From NCBI GenBank assembly GCA_019671135.1, contig JAHRHY010000009.1, positions 1,364,001 to 1,428,000 on the forward strand: DNA of 64,000 nt. Reading direction: 5' to 3'. The notes under the pieces are model-generated. The model ran no database searches. It saw only the letters and a list, made by a program, of their open reading frames with translations, and had not been told where the DNA came from. Position 1 is the first letter of the stretch. Each line of letters begins with the position of its first letter. This document shows, piece by piece, positions 1 to 13,032 of this stretch. Source of the DNA: Linnemannia hyalina (lineage: Eukaryota; Mortierellomycota; Mortierellomycetes; Mortierellales; Mortierellaceae). The position numbers and the translations under genes are program-made.

Positions 1-2922
1 CATTTCTCGGATCGCCAGACAAGCTCCTTCTCCGACACTTCTACAATTCCACCCTTGTTATGGAGGAACTTGTTGTTGCCCTTAGCCTTTTGGGCCTTGG
101 ACTCAGCGACCAGCTTCTCGACCTTGGTTTGCTCAGCCTTGAGGTAACTCTTGAACACCTCCTGCCCCGCGGCATAGTCCCCACGCTTGTTGACAAAGTA
201 CCCCATCAAGAACTCCAAGAACGCCCCAGACCCATCAGAGTCCATCGCCATCTCATTCCTCCGCATCTCCTCCAATAAAAACCCGCCTTCCTCCTCCATA
301 CCCTCAACCATAAGACAAGTTCGGACCATGGGCGCATACCACTCTGCAGTCTTCTGGATCTCCCCCGACGCGGTGCACTGCGAAATGAGACTCCTTGCCG
401 AGGTGGCATCCTGAACACGAACACAGCAATTCATCAGCCCCTCAAAAATCTCGGGCGTCATCGCAATAGCAGGTTCTTCTCTCAACATATCGTACCGGAC
501 ATTGCGAAGAACATACCGCGCCATCTTCTCCTGTCCGTGCGAGGCGCCGATAACAGTCTGGTACAACATCGCATCCCTCTCGACTCCCTGAAGTGCCAAA
601 TCATCCCACCGCTCCCAGATCTCCTCGACTTGATCTCCGTGAGCCAATCCTGCCAACACATTGGCAATAGTGTCGCGGTCATGGTACTGCTGCACACTGA
701 CATCCTTGTTGTTGTTGTTATCGTCCTGGGTGGTAGCAGACAAAGCGTTCGATGACAGACACTTGCGCATCATGTCCTCGACCGTCTTGAGGGCATCCAT
801 CGAGACCGGGTAGAGCTGGTTCGAGTACATCCACTGGCCAGCAACAAACGGCGAATGTGAGTACATTCCAAAGCAAGACTCCAACAGCGGCAAGAAATCC
901 CTGGGCGACTCGGCAGCGTACCCTGCCTGGCCCGTCATCTCCTCAAAGACCTTCATCACTCTCTGCGTAACCGATCCATCCTCACGAGACGCTCCAAACT
1001 CGCGTGTCCGTGCCATGGTCTCCATTAATGTCACATACGTGCTCTTCAGAGGCTGCAACCCTTGCTGCTTCATCTCCGCCAACAAGCTCACGGCATGGTC
1101 CTGAAGAGAGCACCTCTTGGGCAACAACAGGTTGAGTCGTGTCGAGATCCTCATCAGCTGGTCATAATCCTTCGCCGTCAAGTCGCCCTTAGGAATCGCC
1201 GCAAAGGCACCCTGACTCCGGGCCCAGAGGAACGTCGCCTCGCTGTATTGGTAACGGTTCAGCTGAGTTGGCGCCGCCATCCCGATAAGGACCTGATCCG
1301 GAAGCGTATTCGACTGTCGATCCTTGCACGTCCTCGAGATCGTCTTGACCAATCGATCCAACGCAACCGAGCTCGCCTCCAAATTCGACCGCTGCAAATC
1401 TGCCAACAATCCCACTCTGTTCTCCTCGGCCGTGGTATCCCGCTGTCCTTTGGTAGCCCACAACTTTTCGTCCGCAATGATCGCCTCATAGTTGCCGCGC
1501 TTGGCATGCTGACGCGCCAAGGCCGTGAAAGGTCGGATCGAGGGTAGAGTGTCGAGGGTTTTTGAGAGCGTGTTCATGATCTCCGCCGCCTGTCCTGTCA
1601 ACCCACAGTTGGCCAATGCCTCTGCGACATTGGAGTAGAGACTTCCTCCAGATGTCTTTTCGATCGCTGGGAGCCTTGGCAACAAGTCGTTCAGCTTTGC
1701 CGCTGATCCCGCCTTGCCATATGCCTATCAATTCAGATTTTATGAATAAAAAACGTAGGTTAGCCTTTGAGTTGGTGCATAATATATGATTATTCCTGCA
1801 TTACAAAACAGCGGCATGTAACATACCTGAAGGACATGACCCCAAAGATCCTCGTCCATCTGAACATCTTGAGATCTGGCCAACTGATCCGCCATCAAGA
1901 AGTTCATCACATCCACCTGTCTCTGCACTTCAGCTCCAGCTCCAGCTCCAGCGGCCGCAGAATGAATGCACTCAAACATACTCTTCCAAAGAACTTGATC
2001 CAAAGGAATATCCAGATCAGGTAACTCCCACTGATCCAACGACAGGACAGCCGGCAAACGACCATGACGGACCGCCTCAACCAGCATCCTTGCAGATTCC
2101 CAATCACCTGATCCACCGCCGGCGACTTGGAGGACTAACTGCAAAGTTTCCCGATCAGGCTGGACTTCGGTCTTGCCGAGCACGTTAGCTTCCCGACTCA
2201 TGTCTGTCAAGATCCCGATCGCGCTATTCAATGGGTCCACCGAGCCACCTTCCGTCCCTTCTTGTCCTGCTGTTGTTGAGATAGATGCGAAAGCCTGAGG
2301 TCTCTCACCCAAGGTCTTGAGCAAGAAATGGTACAACTCCTTGGTCACTGGTACTGTTACTGCTTTTGAAGTTGATGTGGCCAGGGTGCAAGCCTCCTGA
2401 AAGCCCTTGTAGTCGTTCTTTGCCAACAATTGCTCCAGTTCCTGAACCGTTGCCGATCCTCCTGCCGTTGATGTTGATGTAGAGTACGACTTGGTGTTGT
2501 AAACTAAAAACGATAAAAAGAGATGGCCAATGTTATGTCAGTTTCCGCATGAACATAGCATCACGCACCCTGTCGAAGATAAATATGCCAATTGCAAATA
2601 AGAAACCATGATAAATCAACTGCGTTTGTAAAACTTTACAGCGTCGCGTCCAAAGGCTTCGTGTAGTATGTGCCATAGGCATTGCAAACTTGGTCTGACC
2701 AGCAGCAGTGGTGGCGGTAGGAAAGTAATGGGAAGCCAACTTTGCGACAGGCCTACTGCTATTGCGTGAGGAGAGTGCTGCCATAGCCTTGGAGGGCTGC
2801 AGCAGCAGCAACGCTGTTGGTGTGTGTGAAGAGGAGGCGGTTGTAGAAGTGGCAGAGGCGTGAAGTAGGGCTTTGCTCAGAGGCGCGCCTCCAGCTTTGG
2901 CCGTCCTGACGACGGAATGCAT
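1..2922 (-). CDS. PPR-type mitochondrial protein, 3' end cut by window edge
   Basis: Three exons: 2640-2922, 1827-2503 and 1-1724, continuing past the left edge. Both introns (136 and 102 nt) have GT donors (GTAAAG, GTATGT) and AG acceptors, and the phases match (phase 1, then phase 0). About 894 codons are visible. The first 95 residues are rich in Ser, Ala, Thr and Arg with almost no acidic residues, as in a mitochondrial targeting peptide. The rest is helical. It contains units such as DEDLWGHVLQAYGKAGSAAK, spanning the second splice junction, which look like pentatricopeptide repeats: paired helices of about 35 residues that bind organellar RNA. I infer a role in mitochondrial RNA maturation or translation. 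The repeats are degenerate and I cannot name an orthologue. The start is the first ATG of the long open exon and directly precedes the presequence. Confidence 0.75.
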
Positions 2923-3443
2923 TATGTATGAATGAGGAGGGGAGGGTGATGTGCCGTGTCGCAGCTTCTTGTCGCGAGAACAAAGAGTAGGGAGGGTAAA
3001 GGGTAAAGTGTTGATCCTTGCTTAAAAGTGGGAACCCTGATCAGTCTACGCTCTTAGGAGACAAATGGCAGTGTCGGTGCTGTGAGGGTAGAGAATAATG
3101 GAGGAAGGGAAGGGCGACGACGGCAACCGGGTCAAGCGGAAGACAAAGAAGACAACTGATTGACTGAGGATCGAGGAGAGAAGAATGTCCAGGAACTATA
3201 GAAAAGTGAGAGAGAAAGAGAATGCAAGTAGTCTAGAAGGGTCAAGCGTGGGGGAAAGCGGCACGTTGCCAGTCATATTTGTTGTGGCTTAGATGCATCC
3301 AGTTCTTTCACCAGGTCGATCATCATCAGTCAGTCAGTATCAGTCAATCAGTCAATCAGTCAAGAGAACAGAAAATTTCCTTTTTAATAATAATAATAAT
3401 AACAATAATTAATAGCATGGCATTAAAGATTCTAGGTGTTTGT
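2923..3443. other. Intergenic: PPR promoter and LRR 3' region
   Basis: No gene seen. It holds the upstream region of the minus-strand PPR gene and the 3' flank of the minus-strand LRR gene. A run of TCAG/TCAATCAG repeats lies near 3327-3362 and an AAT-rich run near 3385-3410. Confidence 0.6.
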
Positions 3444-6400
3444 CTAGAAGGCGGAAACAAGCTTGGCCTCGAGGCCATGTTTCCGTCCATAGTGCATCAC
3501 TTGGTTGCGCTCAAGCAACCGCCGGATCGCCTGACCCAACATTACCATCCTCAGCTCTCCTTCCGTCTTGGCCAGCTCCGCCAGCCGTCCTACCGAAAGA
3601 CCACTCGAAATCGATCCTCCAGAGCTAACAACCGCCGCCAACATCAGCTCTTCCTCAAAGTTGGTCACTCCGCGCATCTGGAGCGTGCGCAGCACCAAGT
3701 TGCCACGAAGGTTGCTCTCCAAAACCTCCATCCATGCAGCTGCGGCCTCCCATTGACCCTCGAGATCCTTGCCCATCCCCTGATACGCCAATGTCCAGAA
3801 CGACCAGGGCAGACGGATCTTGAGCTCCTGGAGGGTTTGGTTGGTCGACAGACCTTGGCAGAGACTATTGAAGCAGACCAGCGCATAGTTGGTGTCCTGG
3901 GGTGAGGTTAGGACAAGGTCGTCGACCTGGAAGGAGACCAGCGTCTTGTTGACGTTGACAATCTCGGCAGCGATGCCGAATGAGATCTTGGACAGAGACA
4001 GGTGCGTCAAGGCGGGGTGGTTGCCGACCATCTGGAAGATCTCAGTGTCCATGCTTGCGGGGAGACTGTTGGTGTGCGTCTGCTGGCTCAACAACAGGCG
4101 GCGCAGAGGTGCACTAGATCCAGAGCGGTAGGCACACGACATCAAGGCGACAAGACCGGGCTTGGTGATCAGGTTGCCAGAGACGTTGATGTTGTGGAGG
4201 GCACCGATACCCTCAGGTTTGTCAATGTTCTGGGCCAAGAACAATGCTGAATCGTCGCAGAAGCCAGTGTTGGCCAACTGGAGAGCGATCAAGTTCTTTT
4301 GGCGGGTTCCGTGCGACGAAGGGGGCCAGATCGCCTTCAAAAGCGTGGTGCATCCGGCGGATCCAATGTTAGGGTTATCGCTCAGATCCAAGAAGCGGAA
4401 GTCCAGAGAGGTTGGCAAGACATGGGTGGACAACTCCTTGACACCCTCGCTGTCGAGTCGGTTGTGTGACAGATCGAGGCGGTTCAATCGGCGGAGGTTC
4501 TTGTGGGCGCTGCAGATGATCTTGAGACCGGACCCTGTCATGTGAGCGCGGGTCAACGACAGGACCTCCATGTCTGAGTTCTCTGTGATGAGCTTCTTCA
4601 TGTTCGCGACAGCCTTGTCATTGTCGATCAGAACGCCCTCAAAGGTGAGGCACTTGGCGTGGTTGAGGAACCCAGGCAGCTTCTCGCGGAGAAGGAAAGG
4701 GAAACCTGTCAGCTTCAAGACCTCGATCGAGAAGCAAGCAAAGAGACGACGGATATGGAGGTAAATGTTGTCCTTGTCCATCAGCTCAGCCGACTCGCGG
4801 ACCTGGTTGCCGTTGATCTCGACGATCGTCAAGTGGGCCTCAGCCAGGGTCTTGGTCAGGTTGAAGAACAGCTGTTGGCTGGTGGCAAAGACGGCCGCCG
4901 CCTTGCGATCGGGGTGGTCAAAGTAAGCAGGCGACAGGTGGAGGAGGACACTCCTCATGCGGCTTTGTCTCTTGACCATCTGAGTATAGACATCGACGGC
5001 AATCGAGTTCTGGATAAGTGCCTCGCTCTTCATGCCAGAACGATCCGGGAAGGCAATCAGGTCGTCCAGGCTCGCCTGCTCGTCGTTCCAGATATACCGT
5101 CCTGTTTGCATGCCTTTAAAGCAGTCGTCACAGACCCACATGTTCCTTCCGGTTCCTGGAGACACAATCCTCTGGAGTCCACACGACCAGTCCGAAGACG
5201 AGCTCGAGCCCGTGATGTCCTGCAGCAGCTTGCCGTAGCCCTCGAGGTGAAGGTGGTCGATCATAAACGTCTCGATCTGTACACTGGTGCCATCGACCGC
5301 GGTTCCGCTCTGGATCGAGTCTTTCAAGGCTGGTACGCGAGTCGCGGGTTTGACGACCTTGAGGAACTTTTCGGCGTGCTTGGCCAAATTCTTGCCCATC
5401 GTGACCTCCGTTGCACCAGAGACCAGCCAGGCCATGTTGGCCATGTGTTGGAGGGCGGTACCATGTTTCTTCATAATCTCCTCGGGGCGGTTGACGGCGT
5501 AGCCTTGATGGTCGGGGAAGTGGATCTGGTTGGTCTGGTCGCGAACACCCAGACCTTGACAGGGGGCCAGGATACGGAAGGGAGTGTAGGCACCGGACGA
5601 GTTTCCGGCGACGACTGGGGGAGCAACGATGTAGCAGCGGGGCATGTCCTCGAAGGGGAGGGAGGCCAATGCCTCGGCGGTCTGCAGGTCCATGATTGTT
5701 CTAGTCATAGGGGTAGCGACCTTTGTGCTGATGATACTCATCGGTCGTGCCTGTTGAACCTTCGAGCCGGCCTGTTAGACGAAAGAGAGAGAAAGAGGGG
5801 TGAGAGACTGCATGTGCGCCGATTCTTAACACCCAAAAAAAAAAGCGAATAGACCAATCGAAATGGACATTTCATATGTTGGTCGTGTGAGTGGGAAAAA
5901 AAAGAGACGGGCTCAGACTTTGGGAAGGAAGGATGAATAGCAAATGGCGAACAATGTTGTTATCAAGAGACGAACGGGAAGATGGAAAAAAAAAGCCATT
6001 AGTTCAACTTACCGATGAATTGGACGAGACACGCTGCAGCGGCTCATTAAGTCCGAACGAAGCCAAGGAAAGGCTGGAAAGGGAGGTGTGAAGGCTGAAC
6101 TCGGCGGTATCGATGTTTTGGCCTGCAGAGTACATGCTGCTGCTCTGGAATGACCCGGGCACAGGACTCGAGTTGTAGCGGTGGGCGGGTGGTGCGGGGA
6201 ACGAAGGGGAGGCTGACGGCATTGGGGACCCTTGCATCGAGAGCGAGGAGCGGTGTTCAGGGTGGAAGGGGATGGTGTGGTAGGATGGGTCGCCAGGAGG
6301 GGGGGCAGGCAAGCCTCCCTTGGGTGGAGGGGGAAGGTGTGTGGGGGCGTTCTTCTGTTGAGACTGCATGCGAGGAGGATATGAGGTTAACGGGTTAATG

Positions 6401-7183
6401 GGCTGTGAGAAGTAAGAGGAAGGCGCACTACCTGCAACGACAGCAGCCGAGGCAGCTCCGATCGACTGGGCCTGGTAGACCTGCTGGGATTGATATTGCT
6501 GATGATGTTGTTGTTGTTGCTGCTGTTGTGAGAGGTAAGGCGACGGGGTGGGGATGGATCCTGAGGGCATGTAGACGACGGGGGCAGGGGGAGGGCTTGG
6601 GTAAGGGTTGCCGTATTGTTGGTATGTGTGGTGTTGATGGCCGTGGTGTCCTGCGGCGGCGACTTTGGCGTCGTGGTACTGGTATGTTGGCGGTGCAGGT
6701 TCGTAGGATCGCTGCTCAGAGTGTAGGGTGTGGAATTGGTGTTGGCCTTTTGGAGGATCACGCTGTCAGATGGGATTGAATAGCGAGAATATATACGAGA
6801 GGGTAAGAAAAAGGGCTCTCTTTCTTTCTCATTCTCCCTCTCTCTCTCTCCATTCAGTCACTCATTCTACTCTTTAGTCTTTTTTTGAACTTTTGCTCAC
6901 TGGGTAAAAGTGAAAAGTAAATCGCTCTCTTCATATCTCACACACACGTATCTTTGTTTGTTGTGCTGTACTCTTGCATCTCTTGTATTGCCACTAAAAC
7001 CCCTAACCTTTCTTTTTTTTCAATCGTCATGAAAGAAAAAATAACACTACTCACATCGGGAGGCATATAGTAGCTCTGGGGACTTCGGATGCTGGGAGAC
7101 GTCATATGTGATTCCGCATAAGCGGGCATCGCCATAGGGGTCTGGGCGCGTTTGTTCTGCTCGTATTGTATGTTGGAGTTCAT
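3444..7183 (-). CDS. Leucine-rich-repeat protein with Pro/Gln-rich N-terminus
   Basis: Three exons, all joined in phase 0: 7055-7183, 6013-6762 and 3444-5771. Donors are GTGAGT and GTAAGT; acceptors are CTGACAG and CTAACAG. The product is about 1068 aa. Residues 1-290 are disordered and rich in Pro, Gln and Ser, with a poly-Gln run. A conserved-looking globular stretch follows, with PRCYIVAPPV, FRILAPCQG, a HQGYAVNRPEE segment and WVCDDCFKGMQ (about residue 507). From memory, these resemble a module that precedes LRRs in other Mucoromycota proteins. The C-terminal half has ribonuclease-inhibitor-type LRRs, for example LRRLNRLDLSHNRLDSEGVK. No enzymatic motif is visible, so a protein-binding or scaffold role is inferred. 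The long exon could be mistaken for a 765 aa gene starting at 5741; the phase-matched splice sites argue for the longer protein. Confidence 0.82.
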
Positions 7184-8034
7184 TTTGAACTTTTGAGTGA
7201 TCGACGACGACGAGGAGAAGGGGATATGCAGGGATGAGAGGAACGACGAAGAAGTGTGGAGTGGAGTGTGAAAAAACGTTCGATTCCGATGGTTGCCAAG
7301 TTTCTTAAAGAATTAAAGGTGGTAGTTGGTGGTGGTGTGGGGGACAGAAGGTGAACGAAAGAGGGGAAATGTCCGAGTGTTTTGATATCCTTCTTTTTGA
7401 GTGTTTTCAGGGTTGTAACGAAGGAATGGTAGGGAGGTATGTATGTATGTATCAAGGGAAGTATGAATGGGTATTATGAAGGGTTGTTGTAGTGGTATGA
7501 AGTATGTATATATATGTGTCAACGAAGGAAGTAGATGAAAGTGTGAGTGTGAGAGGATAGGAATATGAAAGGAAGGTGAGGGAGATAAACAAGGAGGAGT
7601 AGAAATGAAGGAGGAGAAGTAGTAGAAACGAAGGAAGAGGAGTGAGGATAAAAAGAAAAAAGAGAAGAGAAGAAAGAAAAAAAGAAAGAAAGCAAGTTCA
7701 CAAAAACAGGTGGTTAAAATGAAAAGTTAAAGGCAAGAGAGATAAGTCAGAGGGTGGACTGAGGACCCTATGACTTAATAAAGAACAAGATAAACAAAAA
7801 CGAACGACAATCGACAATCGACAACAACAAATGACACCGAAATCGACACCAGTCGGACAGTTCGGTCTTGGGTTTGTGCTACCCAAAAAGACCATGACCT
7901 AGAAGGGAGGGTGAAAAGAAGTCGAGATTGTGAGGGACAAAAGGAAGAAACAAGGGGAGTGGTTTTTTGGGTCGACGAATGGGCCTGGTCTGGTCTGTCT
8001 CTCTGTCTCTTTCACACATACATACAGATTTGTA

Positions 8035-8058
8035 TCTCTCTCTCTCTCTCTCTCTCTC
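8035..8058. repeat. TC dinucleotide microsatellite
   Basis: An unbroken run of twelve TC units in the region upstream of the LRR gene. Confidence 0.95.
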
Positions 8059-8526
8059 CTCTTGCCTGCCTGCGACTAATGCTTCTGCTGCTGTCTCGTC
8101 TGTCTTCTTCAACTTTAAAATCAATGCCATGAACAACTTGTTTCTTGCCTGCCTATCTCTTTCTTTTTTTTCATAAAAAAATGAGTGAGAGAATTAGGCA
8201 ACCAACTAGCCATTCATGCATTAGAACGAAGAGGGGGATAAAGAAAAGTACAAAGACAGAGATGCTTATCCGCCCCGTATCTTCCGAGGGTACCATGGAC
8301 AGCGGTACCTCTTTGCTATTCAGTACTATTCAATAGTGGTATATCAGCTTTTCCTCTACTTTCCGAGATGTAGAAGGTTTAAACCATGGGTATTGATCAA
8401 TCATTATTTCGTTTTGGCATTCAACCGATCAGTTGCTCTCTCTCAACTATCAACGTCCATTGCCAACCTAGACGGGGCAACAAACCATTTTTTGTCGCCC
8501 ATGAATGTTCATATCAATAGAGAAAA

Positions 8527-8527
8527 C

Positions 8528-8563
<36 letters not shown>
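8527..8563. repeat. CAA/ACA trinucleotide microsatellite
   Basis: About twelve perfect CAA units. The same repeat recurs in the leader of the glycosyltransferase gene near 32981-33015. Confidence 0.95.
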
Positions 8564-10868
8564 GTGGACAAAAAAGCACATGCGTCTGCAGAGAAAAAAA
8601 GTGAGTGTGAGTGTGGATGTGTTGATTGAGTGTCTGTTCGGCCTGTGGTACGGCATAGCAAACAAAAAACAGCAGCACAAAGTAGACATGAGATGAGAGA
8701 GGTATGTGTGCGGATGTACACAGCGGCAAGCAGAAGCACCCCCTGCACATTGTTGTTCGACAGACAACGACGACGCATCTAGTCATTTTGCTCATTGCGA
8801 GGGGGGACATTCGAATCCATAGACCGACGCCAAGCAAGAACACTGCGTGATTGTTTTTAGCAACAACTAGACAGCTCTTTCTATCGATTTGTGTAGAAAG
8901 CAAAGAGGGATGAGCCCTCTCTGGGTAGACAGGTAGGTGTTCCGGATAGGATACCTGTCGCTGTAAGGATCGATTTGGGTATTTGTCGGCAACGTACAAA
9001 TCCCAGTCAAGAGGAAGCTCGGTTCTGGATGAACGAGAGCCAATCGAGCAGAAAAGACGGCGTCAGGTGCAAGGTCACTCCTGGTTGGTAAACCCTATGT
9101 ATTTCTGTAAGTACGGACAGGCAGTTGAGAGCCTGCTATCTCTTATGCAGCCCTCCTTTTTCTGATGGATAAGAAGAAAAAAAGATGCCTCCTCTTCTTC
9201 CTTCGTTCTTGGTTCTTGAAAGACCCAGGTCACATGTCCCTGGCTACTTTAAGTGGATTATGTCTGTGTCCGTCCTCCCCACTTTCTCATTCATTCAATT
9301 CTTCAAACGAAAATTCTTGCGGTGAATGGTCCACCGGCTGACATAACCACCATCCGTTGCTATTGGACGCGACGCAGCTTTCTTCTTACTTTCGGCCATC
9401 CGTCGTATCGATGGCAACGTCGTTGTCCTTTCAATCGATCCGCTAGATCTCACCAATGGACCACGCACAAACACGACGACAACAACAACCAACACACGCA
9501 CCCCCTTTTTTTCTTTCTTGTCTTTTGTCCTCCCAAATCACTTTGTCCAAGGGCTCCGTTATCCGTCTTGCCTTTTTGTAATGAAATTCTCCTTGGTTGG
9601 TTGGGAGACCAGGTATCCAAGTCCAAGTAGCATGAGTCTCCTTACCTTTGTTCAAGTCTAGATCGTGGATCCACGGATAAGGCCAAAAGGAAATGATGGG
9701 GCCCAAATGGATTGAGGTCACAGATAATGACTGAGGTAGGTGAGCCAAGAAAAAAAATGAACTGACCAGGCCTTCATTGCCCCCTACTTTTCATATCCCA
9801 TCCTCTTTCGACGAATGACCGAGAAAGAACAGAGACGACAATACCAACAAACAATTTAGGCTGAACAGATGGTGGTCGAGGCTTCCAAAAGATCGGAGCC
9901 ATCGATCATGAATAGACAAAGACGACACCCTTCACCCCCCTCCTCTCTCGCTCTGGTCCTTTTCATTATTCTCCTTGTTTTTGCTTTTCTCTTTTTTAAT
10001 CTCCTTGGCAAGTGGACGCGTGTGCACCACTGTTTTCCTTTTTCTCTGTTTGTTTGGTTTGTTTGTCACCTTGACGAATGACCTCTGATCGCCTGAGATC
10101 ATAGTTTTCTGTCCGTTCTTATCCCTGTCGTTATGTGTTTGTTTGTTTGTGCTCTGTTGTGCGCTTGTTTGTTTGCAACTGCTTTCCGTGCCGGAGAGAT
10201 TGAAAAAACTGCTCCACAGATACATAACCAGATGATGTATGCAAATCGAGCAGAAAAGACACAAGCAGAAAAGCGAGAGCAAGGGTCGGTTGAGGGTGAA
10301 GGGGTAGGGGGGACATGGCGGGGCAAGGGCAGTGCAGAAACAAAAAAAGAATACCTTTTCTTCTCCTCTCTCTGTCCCCTTGTGTGCCGTATTTCCTTCG
10401 CGCCACTTTCAATCTGGGATTTTTTTTCATTCTTTTGGCGTTGGCCGTCCGTGTCTTGTTTTGCCTTTTGAGTGTGAGGATACATGGAAAAAGGTACTTC
10501 TCAGACTCAGATACTCACGTATGCCTCTCTTTTTTTGAAGCATCTCGAAAGTCAAGAGTGGTAAATAGCAAACAGGAATATTGTTGTTCTTGCCTTTGTT
10601 GTGTGCTCCAAAATAACAACAAGCTGTTGAATACTCGAGATATATCTGCCGCTTTGGGTCCGTGTTGTCAGTCCAGCCCAGCCTCTTCATCCCTCTCCCG
10701 CTCCCGCCCTCACCTCACCCTTCTTTCTCAAAGCCTTCTAATCGGCTCTAAGGTTTTCTTTGCACGATAGCTCGCTCGAGCACTAGCTTTTGTGTCCTTT
10801 ACCCCTGTCAATAATATGTTCCATTCGCCCTTTTGCCTCTTTACTACGTCTCGTTTCTCCTTCATTTC

Positions 10869-10937
10869 CATTTTCATTTTCATTTTCATTCTTTCTTCTT
10901 CCATATGAAAGAAATGAATGAATGAATGAATGAATGA
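10869..10937. repeat. Paired short tandem repeats, CATTTT and GAAT
   Basis: CATTTT units run through 10869-10890. Twenty bases later, GAAT units run through 10913-10937. Both are perfect short arrays. Confidence 0.85.
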
Positions 10938-11963
10938 AAAGAAAAAAGGCTCTCGCCAAAGCAAGTGCTTTTCTTCTTCTTCACCAAACACCTACCGCTA
11001 TGTTTTCATTGTTGAAAAGGTAATGAATGAAGATATAACGATTAGAGAAAGGAGCAGCTCACCCTCGAATCTTGAGGTTCTCCTTGTTTCTTCTTTCATT
11101 CTCTCCCTCCTACACGCTCTTCCTGTCTTGATGGTAATGTCGCACAGGAACACGCTCAACGAGGATAGCCACCCTTACACCAACTCAAAAAAATAATAAA
11201 GACTTTGCCGTTTTGGCCTTTTGTTCATTTTAGTGTTCCCTTTTCGCCTTTTTACCCTTCTTCTCTCGATCATTCAATTGTTCGCTCTCCCCCCCCCCTC
11301 TCCCTCTTTCGCGCGTGCATTCCCCCTACCTTGCCACGCTTTGACACCTCATCCCTAAAAACTGTGAGACCCAACTTCCCTGTAATGGCAGTTTTTGATT
11401 TCTAAAGGAGCATCTGTTTTCCAGAAACCTAAAGATGAGCTTTCGATCTTATTGTACTCGACAGCCCTCAAGTAACAGAAGCGCAGTGAACACTTATCGT
11501 TCTTGAAACATACGGTAAAACAGTGGTCCGAGTTTTGACCCTTCCCCGCCTCCCATCTTCCCTCATTGAAACTTTGCGAGTGCATCCCCTCTCTCTCCAT
11601 CTCTGTTTGATTTTCTTTCCTGCATGTACCAATAGACAAGTAAAAAGGCTGCTTTATTCTTTTCTTTGGGTTTTGTTTTTTTGTTTGTTTTCTTTAGATC
11701 GTTGATGCAAGTGTGAACCATGTATGATGGACGGACGCGACATACGAACAGGCAGAGAGGTAAGACATTTATGACCTGTGTGCTTGCCTTACGCCACATC
11801 ATTAGCAAAGCATATTTTGTTGAAGGATACCTGGGAGATTTACCCATTTTTGCTGCAATCTCCGAGGGAACGTGAGAGAAAAAGAGTGCAGAAAGAACTT
11901 GGCTATGACATGATATAAAAGCTATAATAGGCTATCACGACGCGCTTGTTGTTGTAGTGGATA

Positions 11964-11987
11964 TTTTTTTTTTTTTTTTTTTTTTTT
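11964..11987. repeat. Homopolymer of 24 T
   Basis: Twenty-four consecutive T in intergenic DNA. It could be the A-tail of a minus-strand retro-inserted sequence or simple slippage; no target-site duplication was recognised. Confidence 0.9.
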
Positions 11988-12081
11988 GGATTGCTATTTA
12001 GTTGGTGTACGTTGTGCTAGGATATGAGTGAATCGGTGTAAGTGTAGTAGTAAGTGGGAGGGCGAAGAGACGGCGGGCTTA

Positions 12082-12222
12082 TTATTGAGACGATGATCCC
12101 TGCCGAGACGGCTGCCAGGACTCCTCTTGGACCAGTCGTTGCAATGCCTCCTCGAGCTGATCAGATTCCAGTGTCAGGACGACGGGCAGTAGATGGTCAA
12201 AGGAGGTGTCTCTTGGTTTCAT
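12082..12222 (-). other. Possible short ORF or last exon, 46 aa
   Basis: An ATG-initiated frame encodes a peptide with typical coding composition, including LESDQLEEALQRLVQEES and a Gln/Ser-rich end. It stands out from the low-complexity frames around it. The bases just before it (ending TCAAG) could be a weak splice acceptor. Another small ATG frame lies 108 nt upstream on the same strand (12330-12452, about 40 aa, beginning MRRLLSYPPLTF). Joining the two needs a non-consensus donor, so I do not call a gene. It may be a small mitochondrial protein, a gene fragment, or chance. Confidence 0.2.
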
Positions 12223-13032
12223 TCTTGAGCGACATTACAGGTGAATTGACTTGTGGATATAAAATTTGTCCTCTTAGTGAATTGGCAGAGAGGGTCTTGG
12301 CGCGATTATGTGTGTGTGTGTGTCCTTTATTTGTTTGTGTGACCAGAGTGAATGTGGAAGTGTGATGATATCAAGGGTCCTTCCGTTGTAACTGCGCCAA
12401 ACTTGATAATTGTCATAAACGTCAGAGGAGGATAAGAGAGGAGACGTCGCATGGCAAAGTCAGGGCACGGTGGCACGGTGGCTTGATTTTTAGAGGCAAT
12501 TTGGCCAAGACAACTCTACAGGACGCCGCGTTTATGCCGTTCAGGGACTGTTATTGTAGGGGTGCCGTGAAATAGGGGTGAATGAATGAAGGATACAGGT
12601 GCGCCAACCATGCATATGTTTCCCCAGTCTGAGACTCAAATAGAAGAGCTGATACATATGTCCTCGAATCGCACGGGCAAGACAGGTTAACCAGCCATGG
12701 ACGGAGATGCAAAGGAGGAGGAACAACATCGTCCACTGAAATAAAAAGAAAACACAAAATGACTCCGAGTACCAAAAAAGCTCTCGATGGACCGAAGATC
12801 CATTTACGAACACTCGAAACAAATATCTGTCCCTTTCCTTCCTTGTCGCTCTTTGCAACACGATAATATGGGGACAACAATACCCGCCATAGCCAATAAA
12901 CTGACTTGCGCCTTTTTTTTTGTTTTCGTACTTTCGTTTCGTTCTTCTCCAGTCTCTTTTCAATCTGAAGCTGTATTCATCACCCAGACTGTAACCACTC
13001 TTTTCCATCACTTCCCTCGTTAACTCTCACAA

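Larger units (their letters stand above)
7184..12081. other. Gene-poor intergenic region of about 4.9 kb
   Basis: I see no convincing protein or RNA gene. About 7184-7890 is the likely leader and promoter of the LRR gene and is strongly purine-rich on the plus strand. The rest is pyrimidine or purine tracts, microsatellites and a long T run. The open frames here are short, start mostly at non-ATG codons, and encode Ser/Phe/Leu-rich low-complexity peptides from the T/C bias. Confidence 0.55.

Noticed and set aside
4659..5852. Plus-strand open frame of about 397 codons
   Set aside because: Antisense to the LRR gene. The minus strand has repeats and splice sites; this frame has no domain and reflects codon bias of the opposite strand.
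9443..9748. Minus-strand frame ending at a GTAAGG donor-like site
   Set aside because: Starts only at a TTG, and no partner exon or domain was found. The donor-like site alone is not enough.
12541..13011. Minus-strand frame of 156 codons with hydrophobic stretches
   Set aside because: Overlaps AT- and T-rich intergenic DNA, has no conserved motif, and the hydrophobicity follows from T-rich codons.
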